NCBI GenBank assembly: GCA_965250265.1
Contig: CBDFNO010000015.1
Location: 496,001 to 560,000, forward strand
From: PRS1 sp965250265
GTDB taxonomy: Bacteria; Bacteroidota; Bacteroidia; Flavobacteriales; Flavobacteriaceae
Direction: 5' to 3'
DNA: 64,000 nt
The position numbers were made by a program, and so were the translations under genes. Positions within the stretch are counted from its first letter, which is position 1. Each line of letters opens with the position of its first letter. The notes under the pieces are model-generated. The model was given only the letters and a program-made list of their open reading frames with translations. It was not told the DNA's origin and made no database searches. Below are positions 25,910-34,429 of the stretch, piece by piece.

Positions 25910-26536
25910 ATGAAGAAATATTATTTTCAAACAACCAGCATAATACTTCTAATATTATCTTTGATTGCCTTTTCGGATAATTTAATCACAGATGTAGGGC
26001 AGGAAAGCAATAGCGACCCAAAGTTTATCATCCATGGAATCTTTACGCTTTCATGGTTTATAATTTTTGTTGTTCAGACCAACTTTATACGAAAAGGAAA
26101 TATTAACGCTCATATGTCATGGGGAGTTGCCGGAATGATTTCTGGCATAGGTGTTTTCTTAAGCACTTTATATGTATTTATTGCCATATATAAAGGCTGG
26201 GATGTGATGCCAGATTTCGTTAAGGCTAACCGCATATTCATGTTGAGCTTTGCCATCTTATTGGTACTTGGATATTTACACAGAAAGAATGGAGCAAAAC
26301 ATAAAAGATTCATTTATCTCGCAACTTTGCTTATCCTAGAACCTATTATTGGGCGAGTTTCAGATAAGTTGCAAATTGAAAATTGGGAGCTATTTTATAT
26401 AGTAGTATGGAACGGATTCTTCATTTCCCTTTTAATTTACGATTGGATTAATTTTAAAAAAATACATAAAATTAGTTGGATAGGGTTTGTTTGGTTTTAT
26501 ATAGTATGGGTCTTTTCAATATTGACTTCAACCTAA
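25910..26536 (+). CDS. Hypothetical integral membrane protein
   Basis: A 208-residue protein with about seven hydrophobic segments and little else. Histidines sit at or near segment ends (FIIHGIFTLSW, NINAHMSWGV, NGAKHKRFIYLA), an arrangement that in other families can bind haem or metal, but this is only a visual impression. I do not recognise the family with confidence. It follows ahcY by 50 bases on the same strand and may be its operon partner. Confidence 0.6.
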   Translation: MKKYYFQTTSIILLILSLIAFSDNLITDVGQESNSDPKFIIHGIFTLSWFIIFVVQTNFIRKGNINAHMSWGVAGMISGIGVFLSTLYVFIAIYKGWDVMPDFVKANRIFMLSFAILLVLGYLHRKNGAKHKRFIYLATLLILEPIIGRVSDKLQIENWELFYIVVWNGFFISLLIYDWINFKKIHKISWIGFVWFYIVWVFSILTST

Positions 26537-26641
26537 AAATTATAGTCCTCTACATTGGGTAAAAATGTATTAAAACTCATTTTACACAATCCAATGGATC
26601 ATATTAGAGAGCTTCGCTTTTAGATAATTAGAGCCAATAAA

Positions 26642-26669
26642 AAACCCTTTCTGTTTCCAGAAAGGGTTT
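26642..26669 (-). terminator. Strong terminator after rpmA
   Basis: A perfect 12-bp inverted repeat (AAACCCTTTCTG / CAGAAAGGGTTT, 4-base loop), followed on the minus strand by TTTATT. It lies 24 bases past the rpmA stop codon. Confidence 0.9.
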
Positions 26670-26692
26670 ATATTATAAAATAAATCTATGTC

Positions 26693-26953
26693 TTAAGCCT
26701 CAAAAGGCTCTATAGAAACATACGATTTATTGTTCTTCTTCTTTGTAAATTTTACAAGACCATCAACTTGGGCATGTAATGTATGATCCTTTCCAGCATA
26801 TACATTCTCTCCAGGATTGTGTACTGTACCTCTTTGTCTAACGATAATGTTTCCTGCTATTGCAGCTTGACCACCAAAAATCTTAACGCCTAATCGTTTC
26901 GATTCTGATTCTCTACCGTTTTTCGAACTTCCGACTCCTTTTTTATGTGCCAT
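26693..26953 (-). CDS. rpmA: 50S ribosomal protein L27
   Basis: An 86-residue large-subunit protein at the peptidyl-transferase centre. It begins MAHKKGVGSSKNGRESESKR, so it has no cleavable N-terminal leader of the Firmicutes type. The conserved LGVKIFGGQAAIAGNIIVRQRGT follows. It lies 26 bases after rplU, the universal order L21-L27, and is followed by a strong terminator. Confidence 0.98.
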   Translation of the reverse strand: MAHKKGVGSSKNGRESESKRLGVKIFGGQAAIAGNIIVRQRGTVHNPGENVYAGKDHTLHAQVDGLVKFTKKKNNKSYVSIEPFEA

Positions 26954-26979
26954 TTTATTTCGATTTTATATTTTTAAAA

Positions 26980-27540
26980 TTAACTTAAAGCAGCAATTAA
27001 ATCGGCTTTCTTCATTCCAGAAAGACCTGTAATTCCTTTTGCTTTAGCCATGTCTTTTAATTGAGCTACCGTCATTTTACTTAAATCTTGAGTAGCTTCT
27101 TCTTTTACAGCAGGTTTTGCTTTTGCTTTTGGAGCAACAGCTTTAGCTTTTGGTTTGTCTGCAGTAGCTTTAGCGGAGGCAGGTTCTGCTTTCTTTGTTG
27201 CTTTAGCAGGAGCAGCTTTTTTAGCTCCTGAAGTTAAAATATTTTCAATTTGAATTTCTGTTAAAGATTGTCTGTGTCCGTTTTTAACACGATAACCTTT
27301 ACGTCTTTTCTTTTTAAAGACGATCACTTTATCACCTTTAAGGTGCTTTAAGACTTTTGCTCCTACTTGAGCTCCGCCTATAGACGGGGCGCCTACAGTT
27401 ACTTTGTCACCATCTGCAACAAGAAGAACATTATCGAAAGCAACTTGCTTTCCTTCTTCGGTTGACAAACGATTAACAAAAACCTTTTGGTCTTTTTCAA
27501 CTTTAAATTGATGCCCTGCTATCTCTACAATTGCGTACAT
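26980..27540 (-). CDS. rplU: 50S ribosomal protein L21 with C-terminal SAP-like extension
   Basis: The first ~103 residues are a normal L21 (MYAIVEIAGHQFKVEKDQKV, then FKKKRRKGYRVKNGHRQ). An alanine-lysine-rich linker (about residues 104-152) joins it to a SAP/Rho-N-like helical domain (residues 153-186, MTVAQLKDMAKAKGITGL then MKKADLIAAL). The full length of 186 is nearly twice the usual 103. Part of the linker (residues 121-130, ASAKATADKP) has codons that look like an inserted short repeat, and its bases are richer in G and C than the rest of the gene. A role of the tail in RNA or DNA binding is inferred. rpmA follows. Confidence 0.96.
   Translation of the reverse strand: MYAIVEIAGHQFKVEKDQKVFVNRLSTEEGKQVAFDNVLLVADGDKVTVGAPSIGGAQVGAKVLKHLKGDKVIVFKKKRRKGYRVKNGHRQSLTEIQIENILTSGAKKAAPAKATKKAEPASAKATADKPKAKAVAPKAKAKPAVKEEATQDLSKMTVAQLKDMAKAKGITGLSGMKKADLIAALS
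27151..27190 (-). repeat. GC-richer repeat-like insert in the rplU linker
   Basis: The minus strand reads GAACCTGCCTCCGCTAAAGC and on through CTACTGCAGACAAACC, giving the peptide PASAKATADKP. I recall CTCCGCTAAAGCTAC-type units recurring in Bacteroidota genomes as short interspersed sequences, including in-frame ones. Only one copy is in this window, so the repeat status is from memory. Confidence 0.35.
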
Positions 27541-27616
27541 AGCGTAACGTTTTATTAATTAATTTGTTCAAAAAATGAGTGCAAATATACTTCTAATTAA
27601 TGAAACTACAAACGTT

Positions 27617-28069
27617 TTATTGGTTTTGAGGAATATTTCTACTGTTTTTAAAAAGTTGCATAAATGCCAAGGTTAAAACTACAGTTGTTGCAAAGCCCAT
27701 AATTGCAACTGTAAATGCTACCAGACCTATTCCAACATGATAATCTCCTTTAAAAACTTCGAGTAATTCTATAAGGAAATTAGTATTAATTTCTGTAGCA
27801 TAAAACGTGAAGAATATGGTAAAAATCATGGTTGCCACAAAACCCGTGATAATACCAGTAGTAAAACCGTTGGTATAATTAAATTTGTTGCCTTCTCTTA
27901 ATTTGCAGGATTTTATCGCTTTGTAAATTCCAAATGCAGTAATAACACTATTAAATAAGCTAAAAGCAGGATTGGTGTGTGCGTTAAAAAGTGATAGAAT
28001 TAAAAAAAACGCAATTAAAAAGACACTAATTACAATTCCGAAGCGTACAGGTAATGTTACTTTTTTCAT
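27617..28069 (-). CDS. DUF4199 membrane protein
   Basis: A 150-residue inner-membrane protein with four hydrophobic segments (starting near residues 9, 35, 65 and 110), the pattern of DUF4199 proteins common in Bacteroidota. The centre holds KLREGNKFNYTNGFTTGIITGF, where the NYTNGF-like block is typical. A longer start at 28084 adds five residues (MLYII); the MKK start is preferred because it gives a usual positive N-terminus. It is divergent from the M16 peptidase pair. Its function is unknown. Confidence 0.8.
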   Translation of the reverse strand: MKKVTLPVRFGIVISVFLIAFFLILSLFNAHTNPAFSLFNSVITAFGIYKAIKSCKLREGNKFNYTNGFTTGIITGFVATMIFTIFFTFYATEINTNFLIELLEVFKGDYHVGIGLVAFTVAIMGFATTVVLTLAFMQLFKNSRNIPQNQ

Positions 28070-28177
28070 AATAATATATAACATTAAACTTCTTTAAATT
28101 TCCGAAAAAAATGGATGCTTTCCTATTAAATATGTATTATTTTTATTTTTTCTATGACTATTACAATTCTCATTTCC

Positions 28178-28185
28178 TATTTTTG
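28178..28185 (+). promoter_or_regulatory. -7 promoter element of the M16 peptidase operon
   Basis: TATTTTTG matches TAnnTTTG, 62 bases before the ATG. A 7-bp inverted repeat (TAACATT 28195-28201 / AATGTTA 28207-28213) follows within the leader and may be an RNA hairpin or an operator half-site pair. Confidence 0.5.
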
Positions 28186-28246
28186 TAAGCCATGTAACAT
28201 TCATTAAATGTTATAGACTTATATTAAATAATCAAAATAAAAACAC

Positions 28247-29566
28247 ATGAAAAAATGCTTATTTTCTTTAGCTGCTTTTGTATTAGCTAGCTTTATAGTT
28301 ACTGCACAAGAAGTTAAGTTTGAAGAGTACGATTTAGATAACGGCATGCACGTTATTTTACATCAGGATAATGCCGCTCCTGTAGTTACAACATCTGTAA
28401 TGTACCATGTAGGAGCAAAAGACGAAAATCCAGAACGTACTGGGTTTGCACATTTTTTTGAACACCTTTTGTTTGAAGGAACTCAAAACATAGAGCGTGG
28501 CGAATGGATGACAATTGTAAGCTCTAATGGCGGAAGCAATAATGCAAATACAACTGATGATAGAACTTATTATTATGAAGTTTTCCCATCTAATAATTTA
28601 GAACTTGGTTTATGGATGGAATCTGAACGGTTATTACATCCTGTCATTAATCAAATTGGAGTAGATACCCAAAATGAGGTTGTTAAAGAAGAAAAACGTC
28701 TTCGTGTTGACAACCAGCCATATGGTCATTTTTTAGAATATGTTAAAAAATACATGTTTAATAAACATCCATATAAAGGAACAACCATTGGTAAAATGGC
28801 GCATCTTGATGCAGCAACTCTTGAAGAATTTCAAGCATTCAACAAAAAATTCTATGTGCCTAACAATGCTGTGTTAGTAGTAGCTGGAGATATTGATGTC
28901 ACATCTACAAAGAAAATGATACAAGATTATTTTGGAACTATTCCTCGCGGTAAAGATATAACAAGAAGTAACATTAAAGAAGAGTCTATTACCGAAACTA
29001 TAAGAGCAAAAGAATATGATGCTAATATTCAAATTCCAGCTGTTGTAGCTGCGTATAGAACACCATCATTTAAAGATCGAGACTCATATGTATTAAATAT
29101 GATTTCTAGTTATTTAAGTAGTGGTAAAAGCTCAAAATTATATAAGAAAATTGTTGATGAAAAGAAAATGGCCTTGCAAGTTGGTGCCTTTAATGTAAGC
29201 CAGGAAGATTATGGCTTATATCTTCTTTTTGGTCTGCCTTTAGGAGATGTAAAACTTAATGATATTGTTTCAGAAATTGATGAAGAAGTAGTAAAAATAC
29301 AAACCGAATTAATTTCAGAAAATGATTATCAAAAGCTTCAAAACAAATTTGAAAATCAATTTGTAAATTCTAATTCAAGTGTTTCAGGTATTGCAAACTC
29401 ATTAGCTCGATATTATATGCTTTATGAAGACACAAATTTAATTAATAATGAAATTAATATTTACAGATCTATAACCAGAGAAGAAATTCAAGCTGTAGCA
29501 AAAAAATATTTAAATCCAAATCAACGATTAATTTTAGAGTATTTACCTAAAAAAGACGATCAATAA
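28247..29566 (+). CDS. M16 family zinc peptidase, catalytic subunit
   Basis: A 439-residue exported peptidase. A signal peptide (MKKCLFSLAAFVLASFIVTAQ) is followed by the inverted zinc motif HFFEH (residues 69-73), with the distal ligand in the NEVVKEEKR helix about 75 residues later. The second M16 half (from about residue 210) carries the R/Y region SRYYMLY-like. It is followed after 13 bases by a second M16 protein lacking the zinc motif. Such pairs form an active/inactive heterodimer in the periplasm that degrades peptides; the substrate is unknown. Confidence 0.92.
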   Translation: MKKCLFSLAAFVLASFIVTAQEVKFEEYDLDNGMHVILHQDNAAPVVTTSVMYHVGAKDENPERTGFAHFFEHLLFEGTQNIERGEWMTIVSSNGGSNNANTTDDRTYYYEVFPSNNLELGLWMESERLLHPVINQIGVDTQNEVVKEEKRLRVDNQPYGHFLEYVKKYMFNKHPYKGTTIGKMAHLDAATLEEFQAFNKKFYVPNNAVLVVAGDIDVTSTKKMIQDYFGTIPRGKDITRSNIKEESITETIRAKEYDANIQIPAVVAAYRTPSFKDRDSYVLNMISSYLSSGKSSKLYKKIVDEKKMALQVGAFNVSQEDYGLYLLFGLPLGDVKLNDIVSEIDEEVVKIQTELISENDYQKLQNKFENQFVNSNSSVSGIANSLARYYMLYEDTNLINNEINIYRSITREEIQAVAKKYLNPNQRLILEYLPKKDDQ

Positions 29567-29579
29567 AAAACTTAAACAA

Positions 29580-31661
29580 ATGAAAACTAAAATATCAATT
29601 TTAATTACATTGTTTTTATTATCAGTTGGCGTAAATGCTCAAATTGATAGATCTAAACAACCTAAACCAGGACCTGCTCCTAAAATTACATTAGAAGTCC
29701 CTGAAGAATTTGTTCTTGATAACGGAATGAAAGTTCTCGTTGTGGAAAACCACAAACTACCTAGAATTTCATATAATTTAAATATAGATAATTCTCCAAT
29801 TACAGAAGGTGATAAAGCTGGTGTATCAAGCTTATTAGGAGCAATGTTAGGTAATGGAACAACCAATATTTCTAAAGATGATTTTAATGAAGAAATCGAC
29901 TTTTTAGGAGCTTCTCTTAATTTTGGCTCACAAAGTGCTTTTGCCAGTGCACTATCAAAATATTCCGAGAGAATGTTAGAATTAATGGCAGATGCTGCAA
30001 TAAACCCATTGCTAACTGAAGAAGAATTTCAAAAAGAAAAAGACAAACTCATTGAAGGTTTAAAAACTCAAGAAAAAAGTGTAGATGCTGTCGCTGGTCG
30101 CGTTGGAGGTGCTTTATCTTATGGCGTAAAACATCCTTATGGCGAATTTTTAACCGAAGAAACAGTTAATAATGTATCATTAGAAAACGTTAATGCTTTC
30201 TATCAAAAGTATTTTAATCCCAATAAAGCCTATTTAGTTATTGTAGGAGATGTTGATTTTAATACAATTAAAGAACAGGTTGAAACATATTTTGGTAAAT
30301 GGAAAAAATCTATTGTAGTTACTTCAAATGTGATAGCAGTAAACCCTAATGTACAATACACACAAATTAATTTTGTTGATATGCCTAACGCTGTACAATC
30401 AAACATTTCTCTTACAAATAATGTTGATTTAAAAATGAAAGATGAAGACTATCATTCAGTTTTAATTACAAACAAGATATTAGGTGGTGGCTTCAGTAGT
30501 TATCTAAATATGAATCTTCGGGAAGAACATGGTTATACTTATGGAGCTCGGTCAAACGTTGGAACAAGTAGATATAATGCTTCACGTTTTACTGCTGGAG
30601 CTGCTGTAAGAAATGCAGTAACAGATAGTGCTGTTGTACAAACATTGAAAGAGATTAAACGTATTAAAAATGAAGAAGTTTCTGATGAAGATTTAGCAAA
30701 TGCTAAAGCAAAATATGTTGGCGACTTTGTATTAGCACTCGAGCGTCCACAAACTATTGCTCGATATGCTTTAAATATTAAACTAAACGATTTACCGGAA
30801 GACTTCTATGCCACTTATCTTGAAAAAATTAATGCTGTTTCTAAAGAAGATGTAAAACGTGTCGCAAATACATATTTTAAAGCTGAAAATGCTCGTGTAA
30901 TAGTGGTTGGCAAAGGTAGTGAGGTTTTAAGTAATCTTGAAAAAACAGGAATCCCAATCAAATACTTTGATAAGTATGCAAATCCTGTTGAAAAACCAGA
31001 ATTTACAAAACCAATTCCTGATGGTATAACGATTCAATCTGTAATTGAAAATTATATTATAGCAATTGGAGGCAAAGATAATACTACGGCTGTAAAAACA
31101 GTTCACGCAAGTGCAGATGTTACAATTGAAGGTGCTCCTTTTGCTCCAAAAGCTGAGATTAAACAAATGGCCCCAAATAAAGAATCCATAGAAATGAGTA
31201 TTGAAGGAATGGGAGTTATAATGAAGCAAAAATTTAATGGAGAAACGGGTTACACTGAACAACAAGGACAAAAAAAGGATATGGATAGTGATATGTTAGA
31301 GAATCAAAAATCAAAAATCACTTTATTCCCTGAATTGTATTATGATGATACTTATACATTATCTCTTGAAAGTTTAACCACAATTGATGGTGATGACGTT
31401 TATAAAGTTAAAATAGAAAAAGATGGGAAATCGTCATTAAGATATTACAATGCTGAAACCGGTTTATTAAACCGAGTAGAAAGAACTGTAACTATTGGAG
31501 GAAAAGAGACTCAATCTATTGTAGATTATTCTAAATATTCTCCTGTAAAAGGTGTGCAGTTTCCTTATCATCAAATTATTAAATCTGGACCGCAAACTAT
31601 TATTTTCAATATTAATAACGTAATAGTTAATGAAGGTGTAAGCAACGAAGATTTTAATTAA
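29580..31661 (+). CDS. M16-like protein without zinc motif, with C-terminal lipoprotein-like domain
   Basis: A 693-residue exported protein. Residues ~45-470 are two M16 halves, but the position that should read HxxEH is LLGAMLGNGT (near residue 85), so it cannot bind zinc. It keeps the substrate-side R/Y elements (NLREEHGYTYGARS near residue 318), as in inactive partner subunits. Residues ~480-693 form an extra domain (GGKDNTTAVKTVHASADVTIEG, then KDGKSSLRYYNAETGLLNR) that resembles LolA/LppX-like outer-membrane lipoprotein-carrier folds. It is co-transcribed with the catalytic partner and followed by a terminator. Confidence 0.88.
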   Translation: MKTKISILITLFLLSVGVNAQIDRSKQPKPGPAPKITLEVPEEFVLDNGMKVLVVENHKLPRISYNLNIDNSPITEGDKAGVSSLLGAMLGNGTTNISKDDFNEEIDFLGASLNFGSQSAFASALSKYSERMLELMADAAINPLLTEEEFQKEKDKLIEGLKTQEKSVDAVAGRVGGALSYGVKHPYGEFLTEETVNNVSLENVNAFYQKYFNPNKAYLVIVGDVDFNTIKEQVETYFGKWKKSIVVTSNVIAVNPNVQYTQINFVDMPNAVQSNISLTNNVDLKMKDEDYHSVLITNKILGGGFSSYLNMNLREEHGYTYGARSNVGTSRYNASRFTAGAAVRNAVTDSAVVQTLKEIKRIKNEEVSDEDLANAKAKYVGDFVLALERPQTIARYALNIKLNDLPEDFYATYLEKINAVSKEDVKRVANTYFKAENARVIVVGKGSEVLSNLEKTGIPIKYFDKYANPVEKPEFTKPIPDGITIQSVIENYIIAIGGKDNTTAVKTVHASADVTIEGAPFAPKAEIKQMAPNKESIEMSIEGMGVIMKQKFNGETGYTEQQGQKKDMDSDMLENQKSKITLFPELYYDDTYTLSLESLTTIDGDDVYKVKIEKDGKSSLRYYNAETGLLNRVERTVTIGGKETQSIVDYSKYSPVKGVQFPYHQIIKSGPQTIIFNINNVIVNEGVSNEDFN

Positions 31662-31672
31662 ATACTTTTAAT

Positions 31673-31700
31673 AAAACCCAAAGTTGTGACTTTGGGTTTT
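31673..31700. terminator. Bidirectional terminator between M16 operon and EamA gene
   Basis: A 12-bp stem (AAAACCCAAAGT / ACTTTGGGTTTT, 4-base loop) with A- and T-runs on both flanks. It serves the M16 operon on the plus strand and the EamA gene on the minus strand. Confidence 0.85.
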
Positions 31701-32575
31701 TATTTTCGCTTATTAGAAAAATAAATACCAATTAGAATTAAAAGAGTGGCTAAGCCTTGTAGAAGGCTAAAACCTTCACCGTCTAAAAGGCCCCAAATTA
31801 TAGCAATTATTGGCATTAAATATGTTACAGAAGAGGCAAAAACTGGAGTAGCCATTTGTACCAGTTTATTAAACATAACTTTAGCTAAAGCTGTTCCGAA
31901 AGCAGATAGAATAATTACATAAACCAAAGACATCGCGAAATCTTGTCCTTTAATTGTTTCATTAGAAAAGAAGTTAGTAAATAATAATACTATAAATGCT
32001 GGAATAAAAATTGCAGCAAAATTTCCGGCAGCAATGGCAATTGCTTTTATATCCTGTAAATAACGTTTTATAATATTTACGTTAGCTCCATACATTACAC
32101 CAGAAAGCAATACTAAACCTGCATATAAATAATTTTGTTGAGGATTAAGTTGCGCTCCATCAATAATTAAAATAGCTGTTCCTACAAAACCAATTATAAC
32201 ACCCAAAATTTGCCTTCGTGTTGAGGCTATTTTAAAAACAGCAAACCCTAATAAAATAGTGTTTAATGGTACTAATGAGTTTAAAATAGAAGCTACAGCA
32301 CTATCAATTTCTGTTTCTGCATAAGCGAAAAAAAAGACAGGAAAAAACGTTCCTAAAAACCCCGAAATAATAATCCACTTCCAATGTTTCTTCGTTATGG
32401 TTTTTAAGTATTTAAAACCAAAAAGAAATATAAAAAATCCAGAAATTAAGATTCTTATGGCACCTAAGTGCAAAGGTGTAAACCCAATTAAACTCTTCTT
32501 TATTAAAATAAATGAACTTCCCCAAATAAGAGAAAGAATAAAAAGATAAATCCATTTTTTATTTCCCGAATACAT
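31700..32575 (-). CDS. EamA/DMT-family transporter
   Basis: A 291-residue inner-membrane protein with ten predicted membrane segments in two EamA repeats. The first begins WIYLFILSLIWGSSFILIKK, the second AGLVLLSGVMYGANVNIIKRYL. The family exports amino acids, nucleotide-related metabolites or other small molecules; the substrate cannot be told. Start: a TTG two codons upstream (32581) is possible, but the ATG at 32575 is preferred. It converges on the M16 operon through a shared terminator. Confidence 0.88.
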   Translation of the reverse strand: MYSGNKKWIYLFILSLIWGSSFILIKKSLIGFTPLHLGAIRILISGFFIFLFGFKYLKTITKKHWKWIIISGFLGTFFPVFFFAYAETEIDSAVASILNSLVPLNTILLGFAVFKIASTRRQILGVIIGFVGTAILIIDGAQLNPQQNYLYAGLVLLSGVMYGANVNIIKRYLQDIKAIAIAAGNFAAIFIPAFIVLLFTNFFSNETIKGQDFAMSLVYVIILSAFGTALAKVMFNKLVQMATPVFASSVTYLMPIIAIIWGLLDGEGFSLLQGLATLLILIGIYFSNKRK

Positions 32576-32669
32576 TGTCAAAATTTAAAATTGTTGCAAA
32601 AGTGAGCATTTTAACTGCAATTAACAGTTTTAATTACTAATTTTGTTTTCACATTAATATCAATTATCT

Positions 32670-33161
32670 ATGAAGGCATTGAAAAATATTTTGGTAATTA
32701 CAATTATAACTATTGTAATGGTATCATGTAAAAATGAAAGTCAACCAGAAGTAAAAACGATTGAAACTGAGGCTACAATAGCAAAAGCTGAAAAAGTTTT
32801 AAATCCAGATGCCACTTTTGTAAAATCTGAGTTTACTATAGATGGTATGACTTGCGAAATTGGTTGTGCAAGAACTATTGAAAAGAAAATTGCAAATATG
32901 GATGGTGTAAAATCGGCAACTGTAGATTTTGACAGAAGATTAGCTATGGTAGAATATGACGAAGCTATGATAAATCATACATCATTAGAAGCTACAGTTA
33001 CAAAAACAGCAGACATTTATAAAGTTAGTGACATGAAAACTGTTGAAACTTTTTCTTCTGAATTAGACGACACTAAAGCAAAGTCTGATAAAAAAGAATG
33101 CGCAGAAGATTGCACTAAAGATTGTTGTAAAAACAAAACAGAGAAAAAAGCCACTGAATAG
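32670..33161 (+). CDS. Lipoprotein with heavy-metal-associated (HMA) domain
   Basis: A 163-residue lipoprotein (signal IITIVMVSCK, lipidated at C20). Residues ~53-118 form an HMA ferredoxin-like domain, FTIDGMTCEIGCARTIEKKI then VKSATVDFDRRLAMVEYD. The metal loop is MTCEIGC, with three residues between the cysteines instead of the two of ordinary copper chaperones. The C-terminus adds a cysteine cluster (KKECAEDCTKDCCKNK) able to bind more metal. It is probably an envelope-anchored metal-binding protein; the metal is not known. A terminator hairpin covers its last codons and stop. Confidence 0.85.
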   Translation: MKALKNILVITIITIVMVSCKNESQPEVKTIETEATIAKAEKVLNPDATFVKSEFTIDGMTCEIGCARTIEKKIANMDGVKSATVDFDRRLAMVEYDEAMINHTSLEATVTKTADIYKVSDMKTVETFSSELDDTKAKSDKKECAEDCTKDCCKNKTEKKATE

Positions 33162-33171
33162 TGGCTTTTTT
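33144..33171 (+). terminator. Terminator overlapping the HMA gene stop codon
   Basis: A perfect 12-bp stem (AAAAAAGCCACT / AGTGGCTTTTTT, loop GAAT). The TAG stop codon at 33159-33161 lies in the loop and 3' arm, so the hairpin can only form once the translating ribosome has left. It may also serve sucB on the opposite strand. Confidence 0.85.
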
Positions 33172-33184
33172 ATTGTTTGAAAAA

Positions 33185-34405
33185 TTATAATTCTAAAGAT
33201 TTTTTGACTTCATTATTCATGAGTAATTCCTCTGGGTTTTCAAGTGCTTCTTTAACTGCAACTAAAAAACCTACCGACTCTTTACCATCAATAATTCTAT
33301 GATCATAAGATAGAGCAACAAACATTATTGGTCTAATTTCTACCTTGCCATTAATTGCTACTGGACGCTCAACAATATTATGCATTCCTAAAATCCCGCT
33401 TTGCGGAGGATTAATAATTGGTGTAGATAACATACTGCCAAACACTCCACCATTAGAAATAGTAAATGTTCCGCCAGTCATTTCATCCACAGTTATTTTC
33501 CCATCTCGAGCACGAATTGCCAATCTTTTTACTTCAGCCTCGACACCTCTAAAAGTTAAATTTTCAGCATTTCTAATTACCGGAACCATTAATCCTTTTG
33601 GTCCAGAAACAGCAATACTAATATCGCAAAAATCGTATGTAATCATTTCCTTACCATCAATCATAGAGTTTACCGATGGAAATAGTTTTAAAGCTCTAAC
33701 AATGGCTAGTGTAAAAAAGGACATAAAGCCTAAACTTACATCGTGTTTCTCCTTAAAAGTTTCTTTGTATTCTTTTCGCAATGCAAAAATAGAAGACATA
33801 TCAACTTCATTAAATGTCGTTAACATGGCAGTAGTATTTTTAGCTTCTACTAATCGTTCAGCAACTTTACGACGGAGCATAGACATTTTAGAACGGCTTG
33901 AACCTCTGCCTTCAACATTAATTGCTTCTCCCATTGATGGAACCGATTTTACCGCATCTTCTTTTGTGATGCGACCATCTTTACCAGTACCAATAATTTC
34001 TGTAGATGATATTCCTTTTTCGGCTAAAATCTTTTTTGCAGCAGGGCTTGGAGTTCCTGTAGCATAGGTTTTAGAAACCGTTTCATCGGCGCTCTCACTA
34101 ACAGTTTTCTTTTCTACCAAATCAGATGAACTGCTCCCTGATGACTCTTTACTCCCAACTGGCTTCTCTGCACTTGTATCGATTAAACACACAACAGCAC
34201 CAACAGCAACTGCATCGCCTTCTTCTGCTTTAAAAGTTATAGTTCCGCTTTCTTCAGCAGGAAGTTCTAAAGTTGCTTTATCACTATCAACCTCAGCAAT
34301 AGCCTGATCTTTTTCTACATAATCTCCGTCTTCAACCAACCAAGCTGCTATTTCAACTTCTGTTATTGATTCTCCGGGTGAAGGAACTTTCATTTCTAAA
34401 ATCAT
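33185..34405 (-). CDS. sucB: 2-oxoglutarate dehydrogenase E2, dihydrolipoyllysine-residue succinyltransferase
   Basis: A 406-residue core enzyme of the 2-oxoglutarate dehydrogenase complex (TCA cycle). The lipoyl domain is at residues 1-80, with the lipoylated lysine K43 in EVDSDKATLELPAE. A serine-rich linker leads to the E1/E3-binding domain (about residues 114-152, SPAAKKILAEKGISSTEIIG). The catalytic acyltransferase domain follows, ending with SYDHRIIDGKESVGFL (active-site H and D). It lies 24 bases after sucA, in the usual E1-E2 order. Confidence 0.97.
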   Translation of the reverse strand: MILEMKVPSPGESITEVEIAAWLVEDGDYVEKDQAIAEVDSDKATLELPAEESGTITFKAEEGDAVAVGAVVCLIDTSAEKPVGSKESSGSSSSDLVEKKTVSESADETVSKTYATGTPSPAAKKILAEKGISSTEIIGTGKDGRITKEDAVKSVPSMGEAINVEGRGSSRSKMSMLRRKVAERLVEAKNTTAMLTTFNEVDMSSIFALRKEYKETFKEKHDVSLGFMSFFTLAIVRALKLFPSVNSMIDGKEMITYDFCDISIAVSGPKGLMVPVIRNAENLTFRGVEAEVKRLAIRARDGKITVDEMTGGTFTISNGGVFGSMLSTPIINPPQSGILGMHNIVERPVAINGKVEIRPIMFVALSYDHRIIDGKESVGFLVAVKEALENPEELLMNNEVKKSLEL

Positions 34406-34429
34406 CTTATTTCTTTTTAATGCTGTTCT

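Noticed and set aside
33345..34067. A 240-codon plus-strand open frame opposite sucB
   Set aside because: It is fully antisense to a conserved TCA-cycle gene, has no recognisable domain, and arises from the codon bias of the sucB strand.
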